DNA from: Caulobacter radicis
GTDB taxonomy: Bacteria > Pseudomonadota > Alphaproteobacteria > Caulobacterales > Caulobacteraceae
DNA: 64,000 nucleotides
NCBI RefSeq assembly: GCF_003094615.1
Contig: NZ_QDKO01000009.1
Span: 310,001 to 374,000, forward strand
Reading direction: 5' to 3'
Position 1 is the stretch's first letter, and each line of letters begins with the position of its first letter. Position numbers and translations under genes: made by a program. Below are positions 9,848 through 19,511 of this stretch, in pieces. The notes under the pieces were generated by a model. The model searched no databases. It was not told the DNA's origin and saw only the letters and a program-made list of their open reading frames with translations.

Positions 9848-10231
9848 ATGTTCGACCACATGGGGTTCGACGTCGCCGATTTCGAGCGGTCGGCGGCTTT
9901 TTACGACGCGGCCCTGGCGCCGCTGGGCGTCTCGCGCCTGTACGCCGTGCCCAAGGAATATACCGGCGGGATCGACGTGGTCGGCTACGGCGCCCAGCGC
10001 CCGCAGTTCTGGATCTCGGGCGGCGGCGGCACGAGCGGCAAGCTGCACGTCTGCTTCGCGGCCGGCAGCCGGGCGCAGGTCGACGCGTTCTACGAGGCGG
10101 CGATGAAGGCCGGCGGTCGCGACAACGGCCCGCCCGGACTTCGCCCTCATTACCACGAACACTACTATGGGGCCTTCGTGCTGGATCCGGACGGGTTCAA
10201 TGTCGAGGCCGTCTGCCACGCCCCCGCCTAG
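9848..10231 (+). CDS. VOC (glyoxalase/bleomycin-resistance) family protein
   Basis: 127 residues with the beta-alpha-beta-beta-beta VOC pattern: MFDHMGFDVADFERSAAFY at the start, then AMKAGGRDNGPPG, HYYGAFVLDPDGFNVEAVC at the end. His in the first strand and Glu in NVEAVC fit a divalent-metal site. The start at 9848 is set by GGGAGGA 7 nt upstream; the frame extends further but without a ribosome site. Substrate unknown. A second family member lies at 19.6 kb. The next gene follows after 9 bp, so the two are probably co-transcribed. Confidence 0.8.
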   Translation: MFDHMGFDVADFERSAAFYDAALAPLGVSRLYAVPKEYTGGIDVVGYGAQRPQFWISGGGGTSGKLHVCFAAGSRAQVDAFYEAAMKAGGRDNGPPGLRPHYHEHYYGAFVLDPDGFNVEAVCHAPA

Positions 10232-10240
10232 GAGTTCCGA

Positions 10241-10675
10241 ATGTCGAGCTACGCCCTGTCGCTGATCCTGGCCGTGATCGCCTGCGTCATCGGCGGCGTG
10301 CTGGGCGGGCTGGTCCTGGCGCGGCCGGACTCGATGCTGGGCCTTGCGGGGCTAAAGAGCGAGCAGGAGGGCGGGGTCAACGCCGTCACCGAGGGTCGGG
10401 CCTTCGGCGGCCTGCTGATCGCCTCGCACGGGGCCGCGGCCCTGTTCCTGGGCTGGCAATCCAGCGCCGGCGCGGCCATGGCCCTGGTGCTGGCCGTCGC
10501 CTGGTTCGGCGCTGCCTTCGGGCGGCTGGTCTCGATGCTGCTGCAGAAGGCCGGCGGGCGCTTCAACTACGGCAGCGTCGTGCTCGACATCCTGATGGGG
10601 ATCACCCTGGCCCTGCCGTTCTTCAACGAAGGCAGCCTGCCGCTGCACCGCATCGGCGGCAGCATGCTGGTCTGA
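10241..10675 (+). CDS. DUF4345-like integral membrane protein
   Basis: 144 residues with four predicted hydrophobic helices (about 5-28, 55-72, 78-98 and 112-128). The central EGRAFGGLLIASHG resembles the conserved E-x-R-x-x-GG segment of DUF4345 proteins. AGGAG lies 6 nt upstream of the ATG. No enzymatic motif is visible. Confidence 0.65.
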   Translation: MSSYALSLILAVIACVIGGVLGGLVLARPDSMLGLAGLKSEQEGGVNAVTEGRAFGGLLIASHGAAALFLGWQSSAGAAMALVLAVAWFGAAFGRLVSMLLQKAGGRFNYGSVVLDILMGITLALPFFNEGSLPLHRIGGSMLV

Positions 10676-10743
10676 AGCTTCGCCGCAAAAGCGCCGCCGT
10701 TCCACTTGAGATTGCGCTGGGGTTTCCAGCGACGGAGAGCGGG

Positions 10744-11502
10744 ATGGCGACGTGGACGAGGCGCGGGGCGATGGCCGGCGCGGCGGCCCTGACGGGCCTT
10801 GGGACTGGCGTGGCCGGGGCGCAGACGAGGGTTCCGGTTCTGGGCGATCCGGCCAAGGTGCTCGACACGCCGGCCCTGCGCGGCAACCGCATGGCGAGAG
10901 CGTTCCGCGAGCCGCCGGCGGGGCTGACGGTTCCCGTGGTGAACGTCGAGCGCCGCGAAGGCGTGGCGCCGCTGAAGCTGCAGCCGGGCCTGACCCTGGT
11001 GTCGCTGTGGGCGCCCTGGTGCGCGCCGTGCCTTCATGAGCTGGGCGACCTGGCCAGGCTCCAGGAGAAGTTCGGCGGCAAGAGCTTCCGCATCCTGCCG
11101 ATCCTGACCTCGCCGCGCGAGCCTATCACGGCCGCCGAGGCGGGTTTCGTGCTCAAGAAGCACAAGGCCGGCGTGTTCGCGCCGGTGATCGATCGCGGCG
11201 CCGACTCCAAGGGGCTGTTCCAGGCGCTGAGCATGCGCGAGACGCCCAACGGTCCGGCTCGTCCAGGCCTGCCGTGCAACCTGCTGGTCTCGGCCGACGG
11301 GGCCGTGCTGGCTCGCCAGTTCGGCGCGCCGATGGCCGGCATGGTCAACGGCACGGGCGAGGGCGGCAAGGTCACGCCCGCCGACATCGCCAAGATCGGC
11401 ACCCTGTGGGCCACGTTCGATGGCGAGGCGCTGATGAGCGCCCTGGCCCGCGGCGAGATCGCCGGAGGCTCAGCCGCGCGGCCGCGCCCCTTCGTGAGCT
11501 AG
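10744..11502 (+). CDS. TlpA-like periplasmic thioredoxin
   Basis: 252 residues. The N terminus RRGAMAGAAALTGLG is a Tat-like or Sec signal, followed by a thioredoxin fold with the redox motif WCAPC near residue 96. Such proteins reduce disulfides in periplasmic partners such as apocytochrome or oxidase Cu sites; the partner is not evident here. Start chosen at the ATG in GGGATG, just ahead of the signal peptide, although the frame is open far upstream as often happens at this GC content. Its last 33 bp overlap the end of the convergent ogt gene. Confidence 0.8.
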   Translation: MATWTRRGAMAGAAALTGLGTGVAGAQTRVPVLGDPAKVLDTPALRGNRMARAFREPPAGLTVPVVNVERREGVAPLKLQPGLTLVSLWAPWCAPCLHELGDLARLQEKFGGKSFRILPILTSPREPITAAEAGFVLKKHKAGVFAPVIDRGADSKGLFQALSMRETPNGPARPGLPCNLLVSADGAVLARQFGAPMAGMVNGTGEGGKVTPADIAKIGTLWATFDGEALMSALARGEIAGGSAARPRPFVS

Positions 11503-11997
11503 CAGCCAGGCCTTGCGCTCGACGCCCCCGCCGTAGCCGGTGAGGGCGCCGTCCGCCCCGACCAGGCGGTGGCACGGCACGACGATGCTGAGCGGGTTTG
11601 CGCCGTTGGCCGCCCCGACGGCGCGCACCGCCGCCGGCTTGCCGATGCGCGCGGCCAGCGCGGCGTAGGTCAGGGTGGTCCCCGGTGCGACGTCGCCCAG
11701 GGCGCGCCACACCGCCTGCTGGAACGCGGTGCCGCCGGTGGTCCAGGCGATCGTCGCGAGCGCGGCCAGGTCGCCCGCGAAATAGGCCGCCAGGGCCGCG
11801 CGGGTCGCCGCCGGCGCGGCGCCGGCCTCCAGCGTCGTCTCGCCGTAGTGCAGCCGCAGCAGGCGCAGCATCCGCGGCTCGTAGTCGTGGAAGTCGACCG
11901 CCCGCAGCCGGCCTTCGCCGTCGCTGGCCAGCAGCAGCTCGCCGATCGGGCTGGGCGCGCGGTCGAGGATCAGGCGGACAGGGGCGAAAGTCGGCAT
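11470..11997 (-). CDS. ogt: Methylated-DNA--protein-cysteine methyltransferase (Ogt)
   Basis: 175 residues. It transfers alkyl groups from O6-alkylguanine to its own cysteine in the motif PCHR (VVPCHRLVGADGALTGY). The helix-turn-helix region (GTTLTYAALAARIGKPAAVRAVG) and the C-terminal GGVERKAWLL are standard. The ATG at 11997 follows the family start; the long upstream frame is not supported by coding character. A second alkyltransferase, fused to an Ada N domain, is at 28 kb. The convergent tlpA-like gene overlaps it by 33 bp. Confidence 0.93.
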   Translation of the reverse strand: MPTFAPVRLILDRAPSPIGELLLASDGEGRLRAVDFHDYEPRMLRLLRLHYGETTLEAGAAPAATRAALAAYFAGDLAALATIAWTTGGTAFQQAVWRALGDVAPGTTLTYAALAARIGKPAAVRAVGAANGANPLSIVVPCHRLVGADGALTGYGGGVERKAWLLAHEGARPRG

Positions 11998-12298
11998 GGC
12001 GACACTATGCGTCGGGCGTCTTTCGCTGTCCGCCCGTTTCTTGCGGGCGTGGCGGTTATTGTCCAGTTCGCCATTCGGGTGTGGTGGTGGCGTCTTCGCA
12101 AGAGTTGTGATGTTGACATAGCGCCTGGAAGATTTGTCGTGTCTCAGACTTAAGTGAACTTCGCTGTTCGGGGTGCGACATTTTGCGCGTGAAAACTGAT
12201 CGAATACACGGAGGTTAATGTCCGATTCGCCATGGCGATTATGATCTCGGCAACCGCGTTCGCCGCCCAATACGCCCGCAGTCGGGAGGCTTTCGGGC
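11998..12298. other. Divergent intergenic region without a gene
   Basis: About 300 bp between ogt and the rightward secreted-protein gene. It is more AT-rich than its surroundings from about 12095 to 12240, and a TTGACA hexamer lies at 12113-12118, but I see no good -10 at the right distance. It probably holds both promoters; no RNA gene is evident. Confidence 0.5.
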
Positions 12299-13321
12299 AT
12301 GGCGTGGAACAAGCATTGGATGGTGGCGGGCGCGGCGGTAGCCGTCCTGGCCATGGGCGGACTGGCGAGCGCTCGCCAGGAGCGTGAAGCGCCGGGCGTC
12401 AGCCTGGCGCAGGAGGTCGTGGCCGCGGCCAGCGCCTTCGAGACCTATACACGGGGCGCGGGATCGATCTCGCCGGCCGTGTTCACGAACGGCGAGGGCG
12501 TGGCCCGGGCCCTGGTCGCCGGTTCGGCCTACAAGGCCGAGCAGCTGGAGACCGGCATGATCGCCTACGGCGCCATCGCGGCGCTGCAGGAGCCGGCCTT
12601 CATCGACGGCGTGCGTGATGCGGCCCGCCAGACCTCGCGCGAGGCGCTGGTCGAGCGCCTGCTGGCCTCGCCCGACAGCGTGGTCGAGATCGAGGGCGTG
12701 GGTCTTGCCGCCGCCCGGGCGCAGATGGCCCTGCAAGGGCGTGGCGCGCCGCTGGCCGTGGCCGGCAGGGCGGTCAAGCAATCGGCCTACGACATCCAGC
12801 ACCAGACCTGGTCGAAGGGCGCGGTGGCCGACACCGCCGGGCGCCTGGCGCGGGTCAAGCAGCTGTCGGCGACGGCGTTCGCGCCGGGCCAGGAAGACGC
12901 CGGGCGCCTGATCCTGGCCGCGACCGGCGGCGCCGGCGGCTTCGCCGAGGGCGGCCGGGTGTTCACGCCGGTGACGGTGCGGTCGGCGGCCCTGGCGGCC
13001 CTGGCCGTGCTGGACGCGGCGGGCGACGCCGACGTGGCCCGCCTGGCGCCGGTGCTGAGCGAGAAGAAGGCCAGCTTCTGCATGAAGATCGCCAAGCTGA
13101 ACCTCTATCAATGCCTGGCCGTGGCCGGTCCGCACTATGAGGACGTCTTCTGCCTGGGCCAGCACGCGATGATCGACACCGCCCAGTGCGTCAACGACGC
13201 GGCGGGCGCAGGCCTGAACTCGCCGGCGATCGCGCCGCCCTCGCCGCCGCCGAGGCCTGCGGGCTTCGTGATCCCAGTGGCCAGCGTCGCGCCGTCGGCC
13301 ATTGCTCAAGCCCCGCGCTGA
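12299..13321 (+). CDS. Secreted hypothetical protein
   Basis: 340 residues. A signal peptide (WMVAGAAVAVLAMGGLASA) is followed by a long helical, Ala-rich body and a C-terminal Cys-containing segment (FCMKIAKLNLYQCLAVAGP ... FCLGQHAMI ... QCVNDAAGAG) whose cysteines could form disulfides in the periplasm. The last 40 residues are Pro/Ala-rich. GGGAGG lies 8 nt before the ATG. I do not recognise a family; it appears to be a Caulobacterales-type periplasmic protein. Confidence 0.7.
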   Translation: MAWNKHWMVAGAAVAVLAMGGLASARQEREAPGVSLAQEVVAAASAFETYTRGAGSISPAVFTNGEGVARALVAGSAYKAEQLETGMIAYGAIAALQEPAFIDGVRDAARQTSREALVERLLASPDSVVEIEGVGLAAARAQMALQGRGAPLAVAGRAVKQSAYDIQHQTWSKGAVADTAGRLARVKQLSATAFAPGQEDAGRLILAATGGAGGFAEGGRVFTPVTVRSAALAALAVLDAAGDADVARLAPVLSEKKASFCMKIAKLNLYQCLAVAGPHYEDVFCLGQHAMIDTAQCVNDAAGAGLNSPAIAPPSPPPRPAGFVIPVASVAPSAIAQAPR

Positions 13322-13401
13322 GCCGGGCTTGATCGGCGCGCGTCGCCGTCGTTAACCTTCTCCCCCGGCGGTCGCCGCTGGTTGCCGTCGGGGGGCGGGG
13401 G

Positions 13402-14484
13402 ATGAAGGCGCGCAAGTACGAGCTGTTCGCGAGGGCCAGGCGCCCGCGTCCGATGCGGGCGCGCGAGATCCTGGCCTGGCCGGCCGAGGCCCAGTTCGTG
13501 TTCGACGCAGGAAGCGGTCCGCCGCCCGCGCCGCCCCGCGTCGACGAGGGCGACCTGCTGGACGCCTATTCCAACGCCGTGGTGCGCGCCGTCGAGACGG
13601 TGGGGCCCAGCGTCCTGCGCATCCACCCGATGCTGGACGACGCCAATGTGCAGGGCGTCGGCTCGGGCTTCGTGGTGGCCGAGGGCGGGATCGTCCTGAC
13701 CAACAGCCATGTGGTGCAGGGCGCGCGCCGCTTCGTGGCGGTCACCGCCGAGGGGCGCAGCCTGACGGCCCGCTGCGTGGGCGACGATCCCGACACCGAC
13801 CTGGCCTTGCTGAAGATCGACCAGGCCGTCGACCTGCCCGTCGTGCGGCTGGGAAACTCCAAGGCCCTGCGGCGCGGGCAGCTGGTCATCGCCATCGGCG
13901 CGCCGCTGGGGTTCGAGGCCACGGTGACCACCGGCGTGGTCTCGGCGCTCGGCCGGTCCCTGCGCGGCGAGCGGGGCCGCCTGATCGAGGACCTGATCCA
14001 GACCGACGCGGCGCTCAATCCCGGCAATAGCGGCGGTCCGCTGGTGGCTTCGAACGGCGAGGTGGTGGGCGTGGCCACCGCCGTCATCGCCGGCTATCCG
14101 GGCCTGTGCTTCGCCGTGGCGGCCAACACCGCCCGCTTCGTGATCGGCGAGCTTCTGGCCCACGGCCAGGTGCGACGGGCCTCGATCGGCGTCGTCGCCC
14201 AGCAGGCGCCGTTGCCGCCGCTGCTGGCCCGCTCGACCGGCGTCACCCAGGGCTATGCGGTGTTCGTCGCCCAGGCCGACCCGGGCGGTCCGGCCGCCAA
14301 GGCCGGCGTGCGGGCCGGCGACCTGCTGGTCAGGGCCGGCGAGCGGCCGCTGACCGGCCTCGACGACCTGCTGCGGGCGCTGGACCACGCCTGCATCGAC
14401 GTGGCCACGCCCTTCACCCTGATCCGCGAGGGACGGTTGATGACCGCGACGATCACGCCGAGGCTGCGGCGCAAGGGCGGGTAG
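13402..14484 (+). CDS. HtrA/DegP-like serine protease with PDZ domain, no signal peptide
   Basis: 360 residues. The chymotrypsin-fold triad is complete: His103 (NSHVV), Asp133 (DTDLALL) and Ser210 (NPGNSGGPL). One PDZ domain follows at about 265-350 (GGPAAKAGVRAGDLLVRAG). The N terminus (MKARKYELFARARRPRP) is strongly basic with no hydrophobic segment, and no upstream in-frame codon adds one. Unlike DegP it is therefore probably not exported. Proteolytic targets are unknown. Confidence 0.85.
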   Translation: MKARKYELFARARRPRPMRAREILAWPAEAQFVFDAGSGPPPAPPRVDEGDLLDAYSNAVVRAVETVGPSVLRIHPMLDDANVQGVGSGFVVAEGGIVLTNSHVVQGARRFVAVTAEGRSLTARCVGDDPDTDLALLKIDQAVDLPVVRLGNSKALRRGQLVIAIGAPLGFEATVTTGVVSALGRSLRGERGRLIEDLIQTDAALNPGNSGGPLVASNGEVVGVATAVIAGYPGLCFAVAANTARFVIGELLAHGQVRRASIGVVAQQAPLPPLLARSTGVTQGYAVFVAQADPGGPAAKAGVRAGDLLVRAGERPLTGLDDLLRALDHACIDVATPFTLIREGRLMTATITPRLRRKGG

Positions 14485-14493
14485 GGGCGGCGG

Positions 14494-15453
14494 TCAGTTC
14501 GCGCTGTCGGGCGTGGTCACCTTGAAGCCGCGCGCCCGCAGCTTCTCCAGCACCCCGTCCTCGGCCACCAGGCCGCGCAGCGAGAACACCGCCACCGCCT
14601 TGCCCGGGGTCTTCATGGCCTGGGACACCGCCTCGACCTGGGCGGCCGACATGCGGCGGAACTCCTCGGCCATGCCGGGCAGGGCCATGACGCAGCGCTG
14701 GCCCTGGCGCGGGGCGTGGACAGCGGCGCGGACCTCGCCGTTGGCCCAGGCGCGTGCGGCCCGGCGCACCGGCTCGGGACCTGCCTCGACCTCGTCGATC
14801 ACGCCCTCCAGGCAGATCAGGCCCGCCTCCTCGGAATGCTGTTTCACCAGCGTCTTGATCATCGGCATGGCCTTGTAGACGGCGGCCGGCTTCGCCTTGA
14901 CCTTGTGCTTGCGGGCCAGCTTCTCGATCGTCTTGTCTGGCTCGGCGTCGGTCAGGCCGCTTTTCCGGACGGCGTAGCCCGCCAGCATCAGGCCCGCGCC
15001 CAGCGGCTTCCAGTCCTTCCAGTCGTCGTCCTTGTGGCCTGTCGCCGCCCAGGCCCTGGCCAGGCGCGGGGCCAGATCTGGCGCGACCTGATCGAGAGGT
15101 CGGTCGGCCTTGAGCTTGCTGCGCATAGACAGCAGGGCCGGCAGGTCGGTCAGGCCGGCCCGGGCCTGGGGCGGCGTGATCAGCGTGAAGGCCCCGTCAA
15201 GTCGCCTGTCCAGCACGGAGGTGTCCCAGGTCATGCCCTTCGGGACCGCGCCCGGCACGCCCAGGATGTAGACCGTGGTGTCGCCGTCGCTGACCTTCCA
15301 CCACGCCGGGCCGGGCAGCTTGGCGTTGACCACCAGTTCCTCGACGACATTGGCCTCGGGGTCGTCGATCGGTTGCCCGGCGTTCTGGGCGCGGACCAGC
15401 GGGGCGGCCGCCAGGACCGCCAGGGCGGCGATGGCCGCGAAGCATCTACGCAC
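14494..15453 (-). CDS. TraB/GumN-like secreted protein, degenerate
   Basis: 319 residues from the GTG at 15453, which has AAGGGGGAAG 7 nt upstream and begins a clear signal peptide (RRCFAAIAALAVLAAAPLVRA). An ATG at 15489 overlapping the previous stop as ATGA is possible but adds residues before the signal. The WWKVSDGDTTVYILGV segment matches the start of the TraB/GumN fold. The family GxxH is replaced by GVPGAVP, so the presumed metal ligand is missing. It is tandem with a paralog and may be a binding rather than catalytic protein. Confidence 0.65.
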   Translation of the reverse strand: MRRCFAAIAALAVLAAAPLVRAQNAGQPIDDPEANVVEELVVNAKLPGPAWWKVSDGDTTVYILGVPGAVPKGMTWDTSVLDRRLDGAFTLITPPQARAGLTDLPALLSMRSKLKADRPLDQVAPDLAPRLARAWAATGHKDDDWKDWKPLGAGLMLAGYAVRKSGLTDAEPDKTIEKLARKHKVKAKPAAVYKAMPMIKTLVKQHSEEAGLICLEGVIDEVEAGPEPVRRAARAWANGEVRAAVHAPRQGQRCVMALPGMAEEFRRMSAAQVEAVSQAMKTPGKAVAVFSLRGLVAEDGVLEKLRARGFKVTTPDSAN

Positions 15454-15485
15454 GATGTGACTTCCCCCTTGGCCGACGAGCGGCG

Positions 15486-16484
15486 TCATTCGTCCGGCGT
15501 CGTGACTTTGAAGCCCTTGGCCCGCAGCTGATCGAGGACGCCGTCCCGCGCCAGCAGCGAACGCAGTTCGATGACGGCAACCGCCTTTCCCGGCTTTTTC
15601 AGGGCGACCTCGATGGCGTTGACCGCATCGTCGCGGCCCTCGCGAAGTTCGCGGGCGATGGAGGGCGTGGAGTCCAGGCAGCGCTGGAAGCCGCGATCGG
15701 CCGCGACCACGTCGCGCACCTGGCCCTCGGCCCAGCGTGCGGCGGTGGCCCTGATGCCGCCTTCGCCGTTCTCGGCCTGGCGCAGGCCTGCGTCCAGGCA
15801 CAGCAGCTGCAACGGCTGGGGCGCGGTCGCCAGCGCCTTGATGGCGTCGACCAGGCTGTAGCCCGGCAGGTTCTGGATGCGGGGACGCTTGGCCAGGTCC
15901 CGGCTCCTGGCGATGTCGCGGATGCGGTCGGTGACGCCGCCCACGCTGATCGAGACCTTGCCGTCCTCGGCGTTGGCGACCAGGAAGCCGGCGAAGGCGG
16001 GCTTGGTGTCGTCCAGCGCACCGGGCGTTTGCTTCATGGCCTCAAGCCGCGCCTCCAGGCGGGCGCGCAGTTCCGGCGACAGGGTCTGGCGCATCGGCTT
16101 GTCGGACACGAACAGCTTGCGGCCGCCCGCGGCCAGGGCGATCACGCGCACCAGGCTGACGTCGGCTTCCTGGCCCATGATCAGCACGTTGGCCCCGTCC
16201 AGGCGGCGACGCAGCACGGACTCGTCGGCCTTGGTCTTGGTGGGAACCATGGCCGGCACGCCCAGCACGTAGACGGTGGTGTCGTCGTCGCTGACCTTCC
16301 ACCAGGCGGGCCCTGGCAGGCGGGCGTTGACCACCAGCTCCTCGACCAGGTTCTCGTTGGGGTCGACGCGATTGATGTCGATCGGCCCGGACGCGTCGAC
16401 CGCCTGCTGGGCGAGAGCGGGAGCAGCGCAGAGGGCGAGGAGAAAACCCGCGACGGCGGGGGCTGCGGCTATGCGGCGGATCAC
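15486..16484 (-). CDS. TraB/GumN-like secreted protein, degenerate paralog
   Basis: 332 residues from the GTG at 16484 (VIRRIAAAPAVAGFLLALCA is the signal peptide). It shares VEELVVNARLPGPAWWKVSD, DTTVYVLGVP and LRAKGFKVTTPD with the downstream gene, so the two arose by duplication. The family histidine is again absent (GVPAMVP). Conserved cysteines near 250 and 290 could pair in the periplasm. The 32-bp gap and common direction indicate one operon. Confidence 0.65.
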   Translation of the reverse strand: MIRRIAAAPAVAGFLLALCAAPALAQQAVDASGPIDINRVDPNENLVEELVVNARLPGPAWWKVSDDDTTVYVLGVPAMVPTKTKADESVLRRRLDGANVLIMGQEADVSLVRVIALAAGGRKLFVSDKPMRQTLSPELRARLEARLEAMKQTPGALDDTKPAFAGFLVANAEDGKVSISVGGVTDRIRDIARSRDLAKRPRIQNLPGYSLVDAIKALATAPQPLQLLCLDAGLRQAENGEGGIRATAARWAEGQVRDVVAADRGFQRCLDSTPSIARELREGRDDAVNAIEVALKKPGKAVAVIELRSLLARDGVLDQLRAKGFKVTTPDE

Positions 16485-16629
16485 TATCTCTCGTCCTCGG
16501 CAGGTCTGGAATCGTTCTAGGATGACGGGTCGCCGCAAGCTGAACCGTTCTCAACCGGGGCGGTCAAATTAAGTCGTCGCAATGCAGGGCTCGCCTGCGC
16601 TGCCCGGCTGCGCTGAGAGTCCGATTTCC

Positions 16630-18573
16630 ATGCCGATCCGCCGCCTGCCGCCCGAGACCGTCAACCGCATCGCCGCCGGCGAGGTGGTCGAGCGGCCCGC
16701 CAGCGCCATCAAGGAGCTGGTCGACAACGCCATCGACGCCGGCGCGACCCGCATCGAGGTCGAGGCCCATGGCGGCGGCCTGACCCGGATCATGGTCGCC
16801 GACGACGGCTGCGGCATGAGCGCCGAGGAGCTGCCGGTGGCCATCGAGCGCCACGCCACCTCCAAGCTGGCCCCCGACGAGGAAGGCCTGTGGGACCTGC
16901 TGCGCATCCACACCATGGGCTTCCGCGGCGAGGCCCTGCCGTCGATCGGCTCGGTGGCGCGCCTGCAGATCAGCTCGCGCGCCAAGGGCCAGCGCGAGGC
17001 CTGGTCGATCCTGGTGGAGGGCGGCCGCGTCGACGACGTCGCCCCGGCGGCCTTCGCCGGCGACCATGGCACGCGGATCGAGGTGCGCGACCTGTTCTAC
17101 GCCACGCCTGCGCGCCTTAAGTTCATGAAGTCCGAGCGCGCCGAGGCCCTGGCGATCACCGAGGAGCTGAAACGCCAGGCCATGGCCCACGAGTCGGTGG
17201 GCTTCTCGCTCGACATCGACGGCCGCCGCATCCTGCGCCTGCCGCCCGAGCATCCGGGGCCGCAGGGGCGCCTGGCGCGCCTGGCCGCCGTGCTGGGCCG
17301 CGACTTCCAGGACAACGCCTTGGAGATCGACCAGGTGCGCGACGGCGTGCGGCTGGCGGGCTTCGCGGGGCTGCCGACCTACAACCGCGGCAACGCCGCC
17401 CACCAGTACCTGTTCGTCAACGACCGTCCGGTGCGCGACCGCCTGCTGCAAGGCGCGCTGCGGGCGGCCTATGCCGACTTCCTGGCGCGTGACCGCCACC
17501 CCAGCGCGGCGCTCTACGTCACGCTGGATCCGACCGAGGTCGACATCAACGTGCACCCCGCGAAGGCCGAGGTGCGCTTCCGCGACCCGTCGCTGGTGCG
17601 CGGCCTGATCGTCGGCGCCCTGCGCCACGCGCTGGCCGGGGCGGGGCACCGCGCCTCGACCACCACGGCCGCCCAGGCGCTGGACAGCATCCGGCCGCAG
17701 AGCGTGTTTCCCGGCTATCAGCCAGGACCCAGTCCGGCAGGCTTCTCGGCCTGGCGCGAGGGCGGCTGGACGCCGCCGACGCAGCGCCCGATGAACCTGC
17801 CCGGCCTGTCGGACGTCTCGGCCCGTCACGAGGCGCGGCCGGAAGAGGCCTACCAGACGCTCGGCGGCGGTTTCGGGGGAGGCGGCGTCGCCGAGGCCGT
17901 GCGCGAGGCGGCCTATGGCGGCTACGACGCGCCGCCGTCGATCGCCTATCCCGGCCCCGACCAGGCGCCGGCCCAGCCGTTCGACCCGATCGACTTCCCG
18001 CTGGGCGCGGCCCGGGCCCAGGTGCACGAGACCTATATCGTCTCGCAGACCCGCGACGGGGTCGTCATCGTCGACCAGCACGCCGCCCACGAGCGCCTCG
18101 TCTACGAGCGCATGAAGCACGAGATGGAGGCCGGCGGCGTCGCTCGCCAGGCCCTGCTTCTGCCCGAAGTGGTCGAGCTGGATCCCGCCGAGGCCGAGCG
18201 GGTGGTGGCGCGCGCCGAGGAACTGTCGGCCTTGGGCCTGGTGCTGGAAGGCTTCGGTCCCGGCGCGGTGCTGGTGCGCGAGACGCCGGCCTTGCTGGGC
18301 AAGACCGATGCGGCGGGCCTGGTGCGCGACATCGCCGACGACCTGGCCGAGAACGGCCAGGCCCTGGCGCTGAAGGAGCGGCTGGAAGAGGTCTGCTCGA
18401 CCATGGCCTGCCACGGCAGCGTCCGCGCCGGCCGCCGCCTGGCCGCCGCCGAGATGAACGCCCTGCTGCGCGAGATGGAGGCCACCCCCCACTCGGGCCA
18501 GTGCAACCATGGCCGGCCGACCTATGTGGAGCTGAAGCTGTCGGACATCGAGAAGCTGTTCGGGCGGCGCTAG
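16630..18573 (+). CDS. mutL: DNA mismatch repair protein MutL
   Basis: 647 residues. The GHKL ATPase motifs are present: [16 protein letters not shown] and [15 protein letters not shown]. The C-terminal domain has [16 protein letters not shown] and a Cys-rich end ([15 protein letters not shown] ... CNHGRPT). The DQHAAHERL motif is the E/DQHA(x)2E(x)4E endonuclease signature found in MutL homologs outside the MutH-bearing group. The ATG at 16630 fits the usual [19 protein letters not shown] start. The linker at about 340-450 is Pro/Gly-rich. Confidence 0.97.
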   Translation: MPIRRLPPETVNRIAAGEVVERPASAIKELVDNAIDAGATRIEVEAHGGGLTRIMVADDGCGMSAEELPVAIERHATSKLAPDEEGLWDLLRIHTMGFRGEALPSIGSVARLQISSRAKGQREAWSILVEGGRVDDVAPAAFAGDHGTRIEVRDLFYATPARLKFMKSERAEALAITEELKRQAMAHESVGFSLDIDGRRILRLPPEHPGPQGRLARLAAVLGRDFQDNALEIDQVRDGVRLAGFAGLPTYNRGNAAHQYLFVNDRPVRDRLLQGALRAAYADFLARDRHPSAALYVTLDPTEVDINVHPAKAEVRFRDPSLVRGLIVGALRHALAGAGHRASTTTAAQALDSIRPQSVFPGYQPGPSPAGFSAWREGGWTPPTQRPMNLPGLSDVSARHEARPEEAYQTLGGGFGGGGVAEAVREAAYGGYDAPPSIAYPGPDQAPAQPFDPIDFPLGAARAQVHETYIVSQTRDGVVIVDQHAAHERLVYERMKHEMEAGGVARQALLLPEVVELDPAEAERVVARAEELSALGLVLEGFGPGAVLVRETPALLGKTDAAGLVRDIADDLAENGQALALKERLEEVCSTMACHGSVRAGRRLAAAEMNALLREMEATPHSGQCNHGRPTYVELKLSDIEKLFGRR

Positions 18574-18644
18574 GCTCGGCTTGACCGTGTGACGGGGTGG
18601 CTTCTATTCCGAGGGTTGAGTTTTCAGCTTTCGGAGTCGCTTGA

Positions 18645-19511
18645 ATGATCGCCCTGCTCGTCGATGGTCCGCTGAACATCCGAGTCAACAAGCTCGTGGA
18701 CGCGCTCAACGAGTTCGACGAGGAGAACACCTGGACCCATACGGCGCCCGGGCTCGATGGTGATCCGGACGCCGTCGTCAGCGAGACCCTGGGCTTGATC
18801 GCCGAGGGGCCGACGGGCGGGCTGGTGACGCTGATGGACATCTCTGTCCCGCTCGACGCCGGTCTTGTGGACGAGGCGCGCGCTCGATCCTGGTGGTACC
18901 AGGAAGGCGAACGGGCGGCTGCGCATCGCGGGCATTGGCTGATCGCCGGCGGTGCGACGGACGGCTGGAAGGCGGCGGTGCTGCGGGCCAAGGTCAGCAC
19001 GCTGATCGCGGCGCTGGTGATCCACGACAACCCCTCGGTCGTCGCCGTCTGGAACGGCGTGGTCGGCACTCTCTTCACGCCTGACAACGTACGCGGCGAC
19101 CTGCGCTTCATCGCGCGGGATCAGGTACCGATCATGTTCTGGACGCATTGCGCCCTGCACAGCCTGGAGGACGGCGACGTCTCCATGTCGACCGGCGGCA
19201 TGCAGCCCTTCGTCGGCTACGAGATCGAGATATGGAACGCGCCGCGTACCGCCCAGCAGGTCAACGAGCAGCTGAACGCCGTGCTGAACTACCTGCTCGA
19301 TCGCGGGCCGGTGATCAGCGCGGGCCAGACCATCGGCCGGGATGGCGATCCCGAGACCCTCTATTGCGAGTTCGGGCCGAGCCGGGCCGAGCGCAACGAG
19401 CCGGTCGAGGCGCTATTCCTGAGCTATCTCGATGGCGAGGCGGAGGCGGCGGCCCCGCCGGCGGCCAAGCCCAAGTCGTCGCTCCTGGGTAAGCTGTTCG
19501 GGCGTTCCTGA
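18645..19511 (+). CDS. DUF4261-like protein
   Basis: 288 residues. The layout resembles DUF4261 proteins of unknown function: an N-terminal segment with MIALLVDGPLNIRVNKLVDAL and a middle AVWNGVVGTLFTPDNVRGDL. No signal peptide or membrane helix is seen. The tail PPAAKPKSSLLGKLFGRS is Ala/Pro/Lys-rich. CGGAG lies 8 nt before the ATG. Confidence 0.65.
   Translation: MIALLVDGPLNIRVNKLVDALNEFDEENTWTHTAPGLDGDPDAVVSETLGLIAEGPTGGLVTLMDISVPLDAGLVDEARARSWWYQEGERAAAHRGHWLIAGGATDGWKAAVLRAKVSTLIAALVIHDNPSVVAVWNGVVGTLFTPDNVRGDLRFIARDQVPIMFWTHCALHSLEDGDVSMSTGGMQPFVGYEIEIWNAPRTAQQVNEQLNAVLNYLLDRGPVISAGQTIGRDGDPETLYCEFGPSRAERNEPVEALFLSYLDGEAEAAAPPAAKPKSSLLGKLFGRS

Noticed and set aside
16564..18510. 648-residue minus-strand frame antisense to mutL
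   Set aside because: Gly/Ala/Arg-rich shadow; mutL on the plus strand has full family motifs.
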